In this document: positions 26,812-36,422 of the stretch, piece after piece
Layout of the letters: each line of letters opens with the position of its first letter
Numbering within the stretch: the stretch's first letter is position 1
Assembly: GCA_965261645.1 (NCBI GenBank)
Contig: CBDHDJ010000003.1
Span: 372,001 to 436,000 of the forward strand
DNA length: 64,000 nucleotides
Direction of reading: 5' to 3'
Source: CBDHDJ01 sp965261645
GTDB taxonomy: Bacteria; Pseudomonadota; Alphaproteobacteria; SHVV01
Program-made: the position numbers and the translations under genes
The notes under the pieces: model-generated
Databases searched by the model: none
What the model was told of the DNA's origin: nothing
What the model saw: only the letters and a program-made list of their open reading frames with translations

Positions 26812-27026
26812 CCGCCGGTGCAAATGGTTGACCCGGTGGGTCCACAGGAACCTCCCACGCTGCTTCGCTCCGCGTAACACAAGCGCTACACGAAGCAGCG
26901 CGGGTCCCTCCTATGGACTACCGGGACAACCCCCCAACACCGCATACCGCATACCGCATACCGCATAACGTTAAGTGGACTAGTTTTGCTCCGCCCGGGT
27001 GGACTAATTTTGCTCCGCCGTTGACA

Positions 27027-27919
27027 GGTCTTGACGCCGATCCTGCCGAGCCAGTCGCGGACGGCATGAGCGGTAAACTCTGAGCCGTTGTCGGAACGGA
27101 TATGATCCGGCGGGCCATGTTGGACGAAGAGCTCGGTCAGACAATGGAGTACATTGTCCGAGTTCAATCTTCGCTCGACGACAACGGCCATGCACCGCCT
27201 GGTAAACTCATCGATCACGGTGAGCATGCGGAACTTCCTCCCATCGTGTGTTCGATCCATGACGAAGTCATAGGACCAGACGTGATTGGGCCAGCACGGC
27301 CGCAGACGGATGCAGGATCCGTCGTTGAGCCACAGCCTGCCCCGTTTCGGTTGCTTCTGTGGGACCTTCAGCCCCTCCCGCCGCCAGATGCGCTGGACCC
27401 GCTTGGCGTTCACATGCCAACCTTCGGTCCTGAGCAAGGCAGTGATCCGCCGATAGCCATATCTGCCATACTGGCTGGCCAAGCGGATGATCGCGGCCGT
27501 GAGTGCCTCTTCATCATCCCGACCACGGGGTCTCTTGCGCTGGGTTGAGCGATGTTGGCCTGCAACAGCACAGGCACGTCGCTCGGAGATTCCCAGTTCG
27601 GCCTGGAGATGATCAACACACTGCCGGCGACGGGCGGGGCTTAGCAATTTCCCTCAAGCGCCTCTTTCAAGATCAGCTTATCCAACGTCAGATCCGAGAT
27701 CGCCCCCCGGAGACGGCCATTCTCCTTCTCCAGGTCCTTCAGACGCTTGGCCTGGTCAGTACGAAGGCCGCCATATTCCTTGCGCCAGCGATAGTAACCC
27801 TGCTCCGATACGCCGAGCGTGCGACAAGCTTGACCAACGGACTGGCCCTGCGCCAAGGCCACCTCGGCTTCGCGCAACATGCTGATAATCTGTTCCGGGG
27901 TGTAGCGTTTACGGCTCAT
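27027..27919 (-). pseudogene. IS3-family transposase OrfA-OrfB, OrfB truncated
   Basis: OrfA (27919 down to 27641) starts MSRKRYTPEQIISMLREAEV and contains a helix-turn-helix and a leucine-zipper-like tail (KRLKDLEKENGRLRGAISDL). OrfB overlaps it in the -1 frame, reading LLSPARRRQCVDHLQAELG, then the integrase domain with WSYDFVMDRTHDG (first Asp) and HIRSDNGSEF (second Asp). It ends at IGVKT where IS21 copy 3 begins, before the catalytic Glu, so the transposase cannot work. Confidence 0.9.
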
Positions 27920-27957
27920 TTTGTCCTCCTTTCGAGGGGGCAAAATGCGCCATACTC

Positions 27958-29208
27958 TGGAGTGCGCCCCTGAGGGTGGACAGGTTGCACGTTTGGAATT
28001 GACCGGGAATGCTGGGCTTTCAGAGGATGGAAGCCATGGCCAAGCACCGAACCTACAGTATTGAGTTCAAGCGACAGGTTGCTCAGGAATATCTCGGAGG
28101 CGAGACCCTTCACGGGCTGGCCAGGCGCCACGACGTCTCGCGCAACCTGATCCGCATCTGGGTGTCGAAGCTCGAAGCCGGCGCGTTTGACGAAGACGTG
28201 GAGGCCGCCGGCCTTCTCCAGGAATTTGAGGCGAAGATCTCTGCCCTTGAGCGCCTGGTAGGCCGGCAGGCGCTGGAGATCGAGTTTCTAAAAGGGGCAC
28301 TCAAGAGCGCACCACGGCCGAGAAGCGCGACTACGTCCGTGATTGCCGGCCCCGTGGGCTCACCATCGCGCGAGGATGTCGTCTGATGGGCCTGCCGCGC
28401 TCCACCTACTACGATACGCCGGCGACCGAGGCCGACACCGAGATCGTCGCCCGCATCACGGCGATCTGCGAAGAGTTTGAGGCTTACGGCTATCGACGTG
28501 TCGGGGCCGAGCTACGCCATCAGGGGATCGTCGTCAACGGTAAGAAGATCCGCCGTCTGATGCGCCAGCACGACCTACAGCCCAAGCGTCGCAGGCGTTT
28601 CATCGCCACAACCGACAGCGATCACGATAGTCCGATCTTCTCCAACCGCGCCAAGGACGTTACGGCCGACAGGCCGAACCAGCTCTGGGTCGCAGACATC
28701 ACCTACGTCGCGATCGCCGTTGGCTTCGTTTATGCCGCCGTCATCCTCGATGCGTGGTCACGCCGCGTCGTTGGTTATGCCATCAGCCGCTCGATCGATA
28801 CGCGGCTCACCTTGGCAGCGCTCAAGGCCGCTGTCCGGTCACGACAGCCGCCAAGGGGCTGTATCCACCATTCGGATCGCGGATCGCAATACGCAGCGGC
28901 AGACTATCGCAAGCTGCTCGCCAAACATGGGCTGATCGGCTCGATGAGCCGGCGTGGCAACCCTTACGAGAACGCTATGGCTGAGAGTTTCATGAAGACG
29001 CTCAAGGTCGAAGCAGTCTATCTCATGGAATACGAGACTTTCGACGACGTTACCGCAGACCTTCCCAGATTCATCGATGAGGTCTACAACTCACGACGTC
29101 TCCACTCCGCGCTCGGATATCTGAGCCCGGTACAGTTCGAGGATCAACATGCCCGGCATACGGTCAAGGCCGCCGAGTGATCCTGTCCGGACATAGGGGC
29201 GCACTCCA
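27958..29208 (+). mobile_element. IS3-family element, 1,251 bp, copy a
   Basis: Termini begin TGGAGTGCGCCCCT on both sides, with a 3-bp duplication CTC (27955-27957 and 29209-29211). It is nested inside the older IS3-family element. An essentially identical copy lies at 36423-37673 in the opposite orientation. Confidence 0.93.
28036..29180 (+). CDS. IS3-family transposase OrfAB (copy a), -1 frameshift
   Basis: OrfA begins MAKHRTYSIEFKRQVAQEYL and has a helix-turn-helix plus a coiled region. OrfB (frame from about 28290) has the DDE integrase domain: LWVADITYVAIAVGFVYAAV (Asp), CIHHSDRGSQYA (Asp) and GNPYENAMAESFMKTLK (Glu). At CTAAAAGGGGC the -1 frame continues directly into EKRDYVRDCRPRGLTIARG and MGLPRSTYY, so the fusion protein would be made by programmed frameshifting at A-AAA-GGG. 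Intact and possibly active. Confidence 0.94.
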
Positions 29209-29247
29209 CTCTCTTAACAAATCTAGACCACTTTTAGGGGGTCACTC

Positions 29248-29430
29248 CACGGCATCGAGGGCTTGCGGGTGGTGGACGCCTCGGTCATGCCGCAGATCCC
29301 GAGTTGCAACCTCAACGCACCAACCATCATGATCGCTGAGAAAACCGCCGATGTAATTGCCGGTGACGCGCCGCTCGAGCCCCTCTATGTGCCCGTTTAT
29401 CGGCCGGAAACCGTCGCGGCAGCCCATTAG
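29248..29430 (+). pseudogene. GMC oxidoreductase, C-terminal fragment
   Basis: The frame reads HGIEGLRVVDASVMPQIPSC and NLNAPTIMIAEKTADVIAG, the C-terminal signature of GMC flavoenzymes (choline dehydrogenase/glucose oxidase type), including the conserved Asn of the catalytic pair. It ends with TAG at 29428-29430. Everything upstream was removed by the IS3-family insertion. It lies 130 bp before the PhyH array on the same strand and may once have been in the same operon. Confidence 0.88.
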
Positions 29431-29560
29431 TGACGTTCTTTTGCGACGCCAACCGAACCCACCCCGCCTTCCTTGGGAGGGTGCAGAAGCGCCACGAGCG
29501 TGTTATATTGCGACCGCCCGTTAGCCGGAAACGGGTGAGATGATTTGCGGAGGTTGAGCC

Positions 29561-30505
29561 TTGGACAACGAGCCGCTTCGCGAGCTGACCGAAGACGAGA
29601 TCAAGACCTACTGGGACGACGGCATTGTGTGCGTGCGCAACGTCATCAGCATGGACTGGATCGAGCGCATGCGCGGAGCCCTCGATCGGGTACTCGCCAA
29701 TCCCGGGCGGTTCGGCGCCGATATCAACGAGGCGGGAACTGACGGCCGCTTTGCCTTCGAGACCTGGATGTTTACCTATGACGAGGACTTCAGGGATTGG
29801 ATCGTGAACGGGCCGATCCCTCCGCTGGCGGCGCAGCTTCTGAGCTCCGAGAAGGTCCACCACCTCTTCGATTTCATGTTCTCCAAGGAGCCGCACTCGC
29901 CTCACCACACGCTGTGGCACCAGGATCAGCCCGGCAACCCGGTTCACGGCTTCAATATCGCGGGCACGTGGCTTCCGCTCGACGTCGTGACGCACGACAG
30001 CGGCGCCCCCGAATACATTCGCGACTCGCACCATTGGAACCGCTGGTTCGCCCCGGACCCATCGGACGGTGACGCCTATGACCTCGGCGATGCCGACGCG
30101 ACCTTCTCACCCGTGGGGCTCGGCGATGATACCGACGGCGGCGATGAAGCGCGCCTTGCAAAATACGACGAGAGGTTCGAGAGCGTTCCCGATTTCGGCG
30201 CGATGCGGGAGCGGGGTGAGCTGGATCTCGTCTCGTTCGACGGTGAGCCGGGCGATCTCGTGTTCCAGCATACCCGCGTCATGCATTGGGCGCCCGGCAA
30301 CTATAGCGACCGGCGCCGGCGTGCCATCGGCTCGCGCTGGGTGGGCGACGGTACAACCTATGCAAAACGTGGGGGCCGCGTGAACTTGACGCTGCCCTGG
30401 GACCCCGGGTTGAAGGACGGCGATCCGTTCCCGCCCGACAACAAATTGTTCCCACAGGTCTGGCCCCGGCCGGCGAAATTGAAGGAAACACGGGCGGCCG
30501 AGTGA
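29561..30505 (+). CDS. Phytanoyl-CoA dioxygenase (PhyH) family protein 1
   Basis: 314 residues, cytosolic Fe(II)/2-oxoglutarate oxygenase of the PhyH family. Iron ligands: HQD at His120 and Asp122 (TLWHQDQPGNP) and a distal His at 242 (RVMHWAPGN); the Arg-rich stretch after it (SDRRRRAIGSRW) probably supplies the 2-oxoglutarate-binding Arg. The start is TTG, placed 8 bp after GGAGG, and aligns with the starts of genes 2-4. First of four tandem paralogues. Substrate unknown; family members hydroxylate lipids, amino acids and natural products. Confidence 0.9.
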   Translation: MDNEPLRELTEDEIKTYWDDGIVCVRNVISMDWIERMRGALDRVLANPGRFGADINEAGTDGRFAFETWMFTYDEDFRDWIVNGPIPPLAAQLLSSEKVHHLFDFMFSKEPHSPHHTLWHQDQPGNPVHGFNIAGTWLPLDVVTHDSGAPEYIRDSHHWNRWFAPDPSDGDAYDLGDADATFSPVGLGDDTDGGDEARLAKYDERFESVPDFGAMRERGELDLVSFDGEPGDLVFQHTRVMHWAPGNYSDRRRRAIGSRWVGDGTTYAKRGGRVNLTLPWDPGLKDGDPFPPDNKLFPQVWPRPAKLKETRAAE

Positions 30506-30549
30506 GCCGGCTACCGTAAATCCACAACATCACTGTGAAAGGCGAAACG

Positions 30550-31491
30550 ATGGACAATATGCCGCTTCGCGACGTGACCGAGGAGGAGATCGAGACCTAC
30601 TGGCGAGACGGCGTAGTCCTCCTCCCCGATATCATGGGCATGGAATGGATCGAGCGCATGCGCGTGGCGCTTGACCGGATCCTCGAGAATCCCGGCCAAT
30701 ACGGCAACAATATCAACCCGGACGGGACCGAGGGACGCTTTGCGTTCGAATCGTTCATGTGGATCTATGACGACGACTTCAAGGCCCTCGCTCTGGATTC
30801 GCCCCTGGCCCCGATCGCGGCGCAAATACTCAGGTCCGAGAAGATCCATCACCTGTTTGATTTTTACTTTGCCAAGGAGCCCCACTCGCCACATCCCACT
30901 TTGTGGCACCAGGACCAGGGCGGCAATCCGGTGCACGGCCGCCAGGTATTGGGCAGCTGGGTGCCGCTCGACGTGGTGACAGTAGAGAGCGGCGCGGTCG
31001 AATACCTCCGCGGCTCGCACATATGGAACCGCTGGTTCGTCGCCCCGATCGACGATGAGCCCAAGGTCACGGAGAGCGATACGGCGTACGACCTCTCCTT
31101 CGAGCAAATCGCCCCTGGAGACGATACCGACGGCGGTGATGAGGCCCGAATCGCCAAATATGACGAGGTGTTCGAACCCCAGCCCGACTTCGAAAGCATG
31201 CGGGACGAGTTGGATATCGTGACCTTCGACAGCAAGCCCGGCGATGTGGTGCTCAACCACCTCTCGACCGTTCACCATGCGCCCGGCAACTTCTCGGACC
31301 GGCGGCGGCGCGCGTTGGGCGCCCGCTGGTCCGGTGACGATGCGGTGTTCGCCAAGCGCCAGGGCTATTTCACGGCGCGCCTGCCGTGGGATCCCGGGCT
31401 CAATGATGGCGATCCGTTCCCGGACGACAACGACATGTTTCGCCTGGTCTGGCCCCGGGTGGCCCAGAGCAAGACCAAGGCGGCCGAATAA
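30550..31491 (+). CDS. PhyH family dioxygenase 2
   Basis: 313 residues. Conserved LWHQDQGGNPVHG (iron ligands), ESGAVEYLRGSHIWNRWF and STVHHAPGNFSDRRRRALGARW (distal His and 2-oxoglutarate Arg). The ATG at 30550 (MDNMPLRDVTEEE) aligns with the other copies and is preferred over a GTG 15 bp upstream. It follows gene 1 by 44 bp and is closest to genes 1 and 3, consistent with tandem duplication. Confidence 0.92.
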   Translation: MDNMPLRDVTEEEIETYWRDGVVLLPDIMGMEWIERMRVALDRILENPGQYGNNINPDGTEGRFAFESFMWIYDDDFKALALDSPLAPIAAQILRSEKIHHLFDFYFAKEPHSPHPTLWHQDQGGNPVHGRQVLGSWVPLDVVTVESGAVEYLRGSHIWNRWFVAPIDDEPKVTESDTAYDLSFEQIAPGDDTDGGDEARIAKYDEVFEPQPDFESMRDELDIVTFDSKPGDVVLNHLSTVHHAPGNFSDRRRRALGARWSGDDAVFAKRQGYFTARLPWDPGLNDGDPFPDDNDMFRLVWPRVAQSKTKAAE

Positions 31492-31544
31492 GCCTGCAAG
31501 CCGGGAGCCCCAACGAGCACGGCATTAATCCGTGAGGTGACAGC

Positions 31545-32486
31545 ATGGATAGCGCGCCCCTCCGCGATGTGACCGAGGAGGAAATCGCGGCCTATTGGCG
31601 GGACGGGGTGGTCCACCTGCCCAATATCATCGGTTTGGGATGGGTCGAGCGCATGCGCATCGCGCTCGACCGGATCCTGATTGAGCCGAGCCAGAGATTC
31701 GATGCCGATGTGAACCCGGAAGGAACGCCGGGCCGCTTCGCCTTCGGCAGCTTTCTCTGGACGCGTGATGATGACTTTCGCGCCTGGGTGCTGGAATCAC
31801 CCCTGGCCCCCATCGCCGCGCAACTGTTGCGGTCAAAGACAATCCATCACGTGTTCGATTTCTACTTTGCCAAGGAGCCGCACTCGCCGCACGCCACCGT
31901 CTGGCATCAGGACCAGGGCGGCAACCCGGTGCACGGCCGCAACGTGGCCGGCAGCTGGGTGCCGCTTGATGAAGTGAGCTATGAGAGCGGCGCGGTGGAA
32001 TACATCCGCGGCTCGCACAATTGGAACCGATGGTTCGCGGCGCCGCTCAGCGATGAGCCGACCGCCGTCGTGGAGAACCAGTTCGACAAGTTCTTCGATG
32101 TCGGCAAAGGCGGCGATACTGACGGCGGCGATGAAGCCCGTCTGGCGAAATACGACGAGACGTTCGAGGACCAACCCGATTTCGACGCGATGCGGGACGA
32201 GCTGGACCTCATTACGTTCGACAGCGGGCCGGGTGATGTGGTCCTCAACCACCTGCTGACTGTCCACGGGGCGCCCGGCAATTACACGGACTGGCGGCGG
32301 CGCGCCTTGGGCGGGCGCTGGGCGGGGGACGGCACGGTCTACGCCAAGCGTGAGGGCCGCTTCAATATCGCCCTGCCGTGGGACCCGGGCCTCAAGGACG
32401 GCGATCCCTTCCCGCCCGACAACGACCTCTTCCCGCAGGTCTGGCCGCGGCCCATCCGGGTCCCGGAAATCAGGGCGGCCGAGTAA
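31545..32486 (+). CDS. PhyH family dioxygenase 3
   Basis: 313 residues. VWHQDQGGNPVHGRNVAGSW gives the HxD ligands and LLTVHGAPGNYTDWRRRAL the distal His and Arg region. The N-terminus MDSAPLRDVTEEEIAAYWRD matches the siblings. GAGGTGA upstream of the ATG is the likely ribosome binding site; spacing from gene 2 is 53 bp. Confidence 0.92.
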   Translation: MDSAPLRDVTEEEIAAYWRDGVVHLPNIIGLGWVERMRIALDRILIEPSQRFDADVNPEGTPGRFAFGSFLWTRDDDFRAWVLESPLAPIAAQLLRSKTIHHVFDFYFAKEPHSPHATVWHQDQGGNPVHGRNVAGSWVPLDEVSYESGAVEYIRGSHNWNRWFAAPLSDEPTAVVENQFDKFFDVGKGGDTDGGDEARLAKYDETFEDQPDFDAMRDELDLITFDSGPGDVVLNHLLTVHGAPGNYTDWRRRALGGRWAGDGTVYAKREGRFNIALPWDPGLKDGDPFPPDNDLFPQVWPRPIRVPEIRAAE

Positions 32487-32525
32487 GAGCGGTAGAACGA
32501 CGGCGCATGTAGAGGAGCGTCAGCT

Positions 32526-33419
32526 ATGAATCGAGACCCGTTACGCGAAGTCACCGATAAGGACGTGGAGACTTTTTGGGAGGACGGCGTCGTCTGCCTG
32601 CGCGGCATGATCGATGGGGACTGGATCAAGCGCATGCGCGAGGCCATGGAGCGCGTCCTCGAGCAACCGGGCTCGCAGGGCATGAACTTCAATGCGGACG
32701 GCACTGAAGGCCGGATGTTCTACGAAAACCACATGTGGACCTACGACGACGACTTCCGCGCCTTCGTCTTCGAATCGCCGCTGGCCCAGATCGCCGCCAT
32801 GCTCATGCGGTCGAACAGAATCAACATCGTCTATGACTTCATCCTCACCAAGGAACCGCACTCGCCCTATCCCACCCACTGGCACCAGGACGAGAACGCT
32901 AACCCGCTCGAGGGCACGATGTGCGGTGGCAATTGGGTGTCGCTCGACGAGGTGACGCACGAGAGCGGCGCCGTGGAGTACATCAGGGGCTCGCACAAAT
33001 GGGGCGTCTTCTCGAACCCCGAGTTCGAGACCGAGGACACGCTGTTCCCGGGCTATGACGGCGAGGAACAAGATCCGAACCGCAAACCGGACACCCACAA
33101 GCCGCTCCCCGACATCGAGAGCGAGCGCGACAAATACGATATCGCCCAGTTTGATACCGGGCCCGGCGATGTCATCGCCAATCACTTGCGCAGCATTCAT
33201 TACGCGCCCGGCAACTTTACCGACCGCCGGCGCCGCGCCATCGGCCACCGCTGGGCCGGCGACGATGCGACCTATGCGCTCAGGACCCATGCCTCGCGGC
33301 TTCTGCCGCCGCGCGATCCCCAGCTGAAAAACGGCGAGCCGTTCCCTGGCGGGGATCATCACCTCTATCCGCAAGTCTGGCCGCGCGCCGCCTCCGGCAA
33401 GCGTCGCGCCGCGGAATAG
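32526..33419 (+). CDS. PhyH family dioxygenase 4, divergent copy
   Basis: 297 residues. It keeps the ligands (HWHQDENANPLEG; SIHYAPGNFTDRRRRAIGHRW) but differs from genes 1-3 around the substrate pocket: ENANPLEGTMCGGNW replaces the GGNPVHG segment, and the insert between the two ligand motifs is shorter. It may act on a different substrate. GAGGAGCG lies just upstream of the ATG. A strong terminator follows 25 bp after the stop, so the array ends here. Confidence 0.92.
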   Translation: MNRDPLREVTDKDVETFWEDGVVCLRGMIDGDWIKRMREAMERVLEQPGSQGMNFNADGTEGRMFYENHMWTYDDDFRAFVFESPLAQIAAMLMRSNRINIVYDFILTKEPHSPYPTHWHQDENANPLEGTMCGGNWVSLDEVTHESGAVEYIRGSHKWGVFSNPEFETEDTLFPGYDGEEQDPNRKPDTHKPLPDIESERDKYDIAQFDTGPGDVIANHLRSIHYAPGNFTDRRRRAIGHRWAGDDATYALRTHASRLLPPRDPQLKNGEPFPGGDHHLYPQVWPRAASGKRRAAE

Positions 33420-33443
33420 AGCGCCAGACCCCCGCAAATAGAA

Positions 33444-33492
33444 ACCGGCCCGCCGGGCGCCTTTCGGCGCCTCGCGACGGGCCGGTCTTTTT
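33444..33492 (+). terminator. Terminator of the PhyH array
   Basis: A GC-rich stem (ACCGGCCCG at 33444-33452 with CGGGCCGGT at 33478-33486), with an inner GGCGCC-TTTC-GGCGCC hairpin, followed by TTTTT. It would also work as a terminator for the opposite-strand gene at 33515-33778, which ends nearby. Confidence 0.85.
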
Positions 33493-33514
33493 GAGACCGT
33501 TAAGGTCCGGGTAT

Positions 33515-33778
33515 TTACGCGCCGCCGCTCGGGTCTCCGCGGTATATGCCCGAGCCACTAAACACCCAAATCACGATCGCAAGCGCAATCAACCCTGCCA
33601 GGCTGTTATTGCCCAAGGAACTCAAGAGATCCATCAGGTTGCCGAGGATGTCGCCTGTAACGAACTCGGCCGTGCCGCCAAACAATACAACAACAACAAG
33701 CACAAGCGGGATCAGGGCCACACCAAGCTGAACCAAGCCCCGTATCACGCCCTTGATTATCTCGATAACGTTGGGCAT
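33515..33778 (-). CDS. Small two-helix membrane protein, unknown
   Basis: 87 residues. Two hydrophobic segments are clear: about residues 14-40 (LVQLGVALIPLVLVVVVLFG) and 58-75 (SLAGLIALAIVIWVFSGSG). A GGGGGAA ribosome binding site lies 4 bp before the ATG. No recognisable family. It converges with the PhyH array. Confidence 0.7.
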   Translation of the reverse strand: MPNVIEIIKGVIRGLVQLGVALIPLVLVVVVLFGGTAEFVTGDILGNLMDLLSSLGNNSLAGLIALAIVIWVFSGSGIYRGDPSGGA

Positions 33779-34081
33779 CTGCTTCCCCCATATACGCTTA
33801 CACTGATATCAACCTAATTGATTTTGGCGGAGAATGACAAGTATTTACTTTTTGCTTGCCGTTCGACAGATCAAGCTCGTGTGAAACGCCAGCGAGGCCA
33901 TCGATTCCCGTATTCACGCCGACGGAAATAGACGTTGGCCACGGGAGTCCCCCCTACAACGATGACGTAAATCCCGCCTCCTGCCTAGGTAACTCCGCGA
34001 TAATTCAGCTAGCATACGGCTGTATACTTGATCGGCAGAAGGAATTACTGCGGCGGCGCAGGGACCGCAGCCATTCAGTAC
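33779..34081. other. Intergenic stretch
   Basis: About 300 bp between the divergent membrane-protein and pentapeptide-repeat genes. It is A/T-richer around 33790-33860, as expected for promoters, but I see no site I can name. Confidence 0.5.
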
Positions 34082-35259
34082 ATGACGCCCGAAGAATTCG
34101 TCAACATCGTCAAGCTGCACCGGGATTTCGTGCAGGGCCGCCCGGGAGGCTCGCGCGCCAATCTCGCGCACCAGGACCTCATCCGGCCTCAAGCTGCCCA
34201 ACATCAACCTGCAGCGCGCCGTTCTCTCAGGCGCCAATCTCAGCCGCGCCGTTCTCACCGGCGCCGACTTCAGCCATGCCGATCTTTTGGGAGCCAATCT
34301 GGAGCGGGTCAACGCATCCGGTGCGAATTTCGAAAGCGCCGACCTCCGGGGCGCGAAATTCGGCGGCGCGACTATCAATGACGCCAACTTCCGCGGCGCG
34401 GACATGCGTCCGGGCGCCCTCGTTAAGGCGGACGAAGGGCCACGCAAGACCGATCTCTCGGGCGCCAACCTCGATCGCTCGAACCTCGAGCGAGCCAAGC
34501 TTCTCGACGCCAATATGCGTCATGCATCAATGATGGAGGCGCTGCTCAAGGATGCTTCGATGACGCGCGTGGACCTGCGCGGCGCGAACCTCAAGGGCGC
34601 TGACCTGGAATCCGCGCGCCTTCTTGATGCCAATCTGACGGGCGCCAATCTCGAAGCCGCCAATTTGCGCAACGCCCGCCTGCAGGGCGCCAACCTGCGC
34701 GGCGCCATCCTCGCCGAGGTCGATCTTACCGTTGTCGATCTGAGAGAGACCACCATCAGCAAGGGTTCAAGCGAGCTCGCCATCGATGTCCAGACGATGC
34801 TGCGCGATCATGCCCTGTGGGTCGATTCCAACGGCGCGGAAGGCCAACGGGCGGCGCTTACGGGCATCGATCTCAGCGGGGTTGATCTTGCCGGCGTCGC
34901 GCTGAGCGGTGCCGATCTCAAGGACTGCAATCTCTCCGACGCCAACTTGTCGCATGGCCTGTTCGTGCTCAGCGACCTCAGTGGCGCGAATCTCATGCGG
35001 CGCCGATTTGCGCCACGCCGATCTCGCCGGCGCCAACCTGAGTGGGGCCAATCTTGAGGGGGCCAAGCTCTCCTTTGCCAGTTTCGACAGCGTCGAGCTC
35101 AAGGGGCGCGATGGGCAAGCGACCGGGCAGCTCTGGCCCGCCAATCTGACCGCAGCCAGCCTCAGAGGCGTCGATCTCACCGATGTCGATTTCAGCCAGG
35201 CCACTCTCGCCGGCGCCGACACAACCGGTACCTCACTCGAGCGCGAGCGCCGCGGTTGA
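34082..35259 (+). pseudogene. Pentapeptide-repeat protein, two frameshifts
   Basis: The gene begins MTPEEFVNIVKLHRDFVQGR. Near 34175-34190 the frame shifts, after which long runs of A(D/N)LxX repeats follow (SGANLDRSNLERAKLLDANM, RGANLKGADLESARLLDANL). A middle linker (about 34750-34860) has no repeats, then repeats resume (LSGVDLAGVALSGADLKDCN). Near 34995-35000 the frame shifts again and repeats continue to the stop (HADLAGANLSGANLEGAKLS). Such proteins form right-handed quadrilateral beta-helices; roles vary. Single-base errors in the assembly would give the same pattern, so true loss is likely but not proven. Confidence 0.85.
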
Positions 35260-35327
35260 CCGCGCGCCCCTGCCCCGATGCGCGGCAGGCTTCGTCCGTC
35301 TTGCGTAGGCTAATAGTTGCGCGCTGG

Positions 35328-36315
35328 CTAGTAGACGAGATCGTGATCGCCGCCGCCGGCGGCGATCACTATCTCGCCGCGGTCCGAGAGGTCCTTGGCC
35401 GCGACCACCATGGCGGTCTGCGCCTCGTCGACCTCGCGCAGGCGCACCGGACCCATCGAATCCATGTCCTCGCGCAGGATCTTGCCGGCGCGCTCCGACA
35501 TGTTGCTGAAAAATAGATCGCGCAACGTCTCCGAGGCGCTCTTATCGACACTGCGCAAGAGAGCCTGAACGCCGTTGGGATCGAGGCTCGCCAGATCCTC
35601 GAAGGTGAACATCAGCGCCTTGATCTTCTCCGCCGAATCCTGGCTGCGCTCCTCGAGGGAGGCCATGAAACGCTGCTCGGTGCTGCGGTCGAAGTTGTTG
35701 AAGATCTCGGCGATCACCTCGTGGCTGTCGCGCTGGGTGGTGCGCGAGAGGCTGGTCATGAACTCGTTGCGCAACGTCTGCTCGACGCTGTCGAGGACCT
35801 CCTTGCGCACGGCCTGGATGCCCAGCATGCGCATCATCACTTCCATGGCGAACTCCTCGGGCAGCATGCTCAACACCCGCGAGGCATTTTCCGCCCTGAG
35901 CTGGCCCAGCACCACCGCCACGGTCTGCGGGTACTCGTTTCTTGAGGTAGGTCGCCAGCGTCGCTTCGTTCACGTTGCCGAGCTTGTCCCACAGCGTGCG
36001 CCCGGCCGGGCCGCGGATACTATCGAGAATGTTATTGACCCGCTCGCCGTCCATGCCGGCGGCCTTGAGCGCGCGCTCGGTGCTCTCGTAGCTGCCGCGC
36101 AGCGAGCCGGTGCCGGAGATCGAGGCGGCGAACTCCATGAACGCCTCCTCGATGGTCTCGGAGTTCATGGTGCCGAGGTTGGCCATCGCCAGCGAGAGCT
36201 CGCCGATCTCCTCGTCGTCCATCTTGGCGAACAGCATGGCGGCCTGTTCCTCATTCAGCGCCAGCATCAAACACGCCGCTTTTTGCTGTCCGTTCAGTCG
36301 TATGCCGTCGGCCAT
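35328..36315 (-). pseudogene. fliG: Flagellar motor switch protein FliG, frameshifted
   Basis: The N-terminal part (36315 down to about 35940) reads NGQQKAACLMLALNEEQAAM and NILDSIRGPAGRTLWDKLGN; the remainder continues in another frame with AVVLGQLRAENASRVLSMLP, the middle domain, and the C-terminal torque domain (TFEDLASLDPNGVQALLRSV). The joint has AAGAAACGAG where AAGAACGAG would give the family's LKNEYPQTVA, so one extra A in a homopolymer causes the break. No other flagellar basal-body genes are near; the flagellin gene is 23 kb away. Either a recent pseudogene or an assembly error. Confidence 0.9.
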
Positions 36316-36422
36316 TGGGCTCCCTCAATGTTTCGCGGTCCCAATACCGGCGCGATGATCCGATAATGGGATACCGGTATTGGTTAATAGGGCAATAACA
36401 CCCGTTAAAAGAGACCTAACAC

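Larger units (their letters stand above)
24431..27026 (+). mobile_element. IS21-family element, copy 3
   Basis: Same terminal sequences as copy 2 (TGAGAACGGCGG left, TGTTGACA-type right end read as CCGCCGTTGACA at 27015-27026), 2,596 bp, with intact istA and istB. The left neighbour is the end of an IS630 gene and the right neighbour the middle of an IS3 orfB; neither broken gene continues on the other side, and no target duplication is present. The right tail has four CCGCATA units where copy 2 has two. Confidence 0.9.
27027..29247 (-). mobile_element. IS3-family element (IS407-like), left part lost, second IS3 nested
   Basis: The orfB gene is cut at the edge of IS21 copy 3 and its 3' part is absent from the window. 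The element's other end, upstream of orfA, is split by a different IS3-family copy (27958-29208). Beyond that copy its outer end reads, inward from 29247, TGGAGTGACCCCCTAAAAGT. That outer end lies directly against the remaining tail of a GMC oxidoreductase gene, so this element inactivated that gene. Confidence 0.8.

Noticed and set aside
26938..26967. CCGCATA tandem repeat as a possible regulatory or phase-variable tract
   Set aside because: It lies in the non-coding right end of IS21 and varies (two against four units) between the two copies; no gene reads through it in frame.
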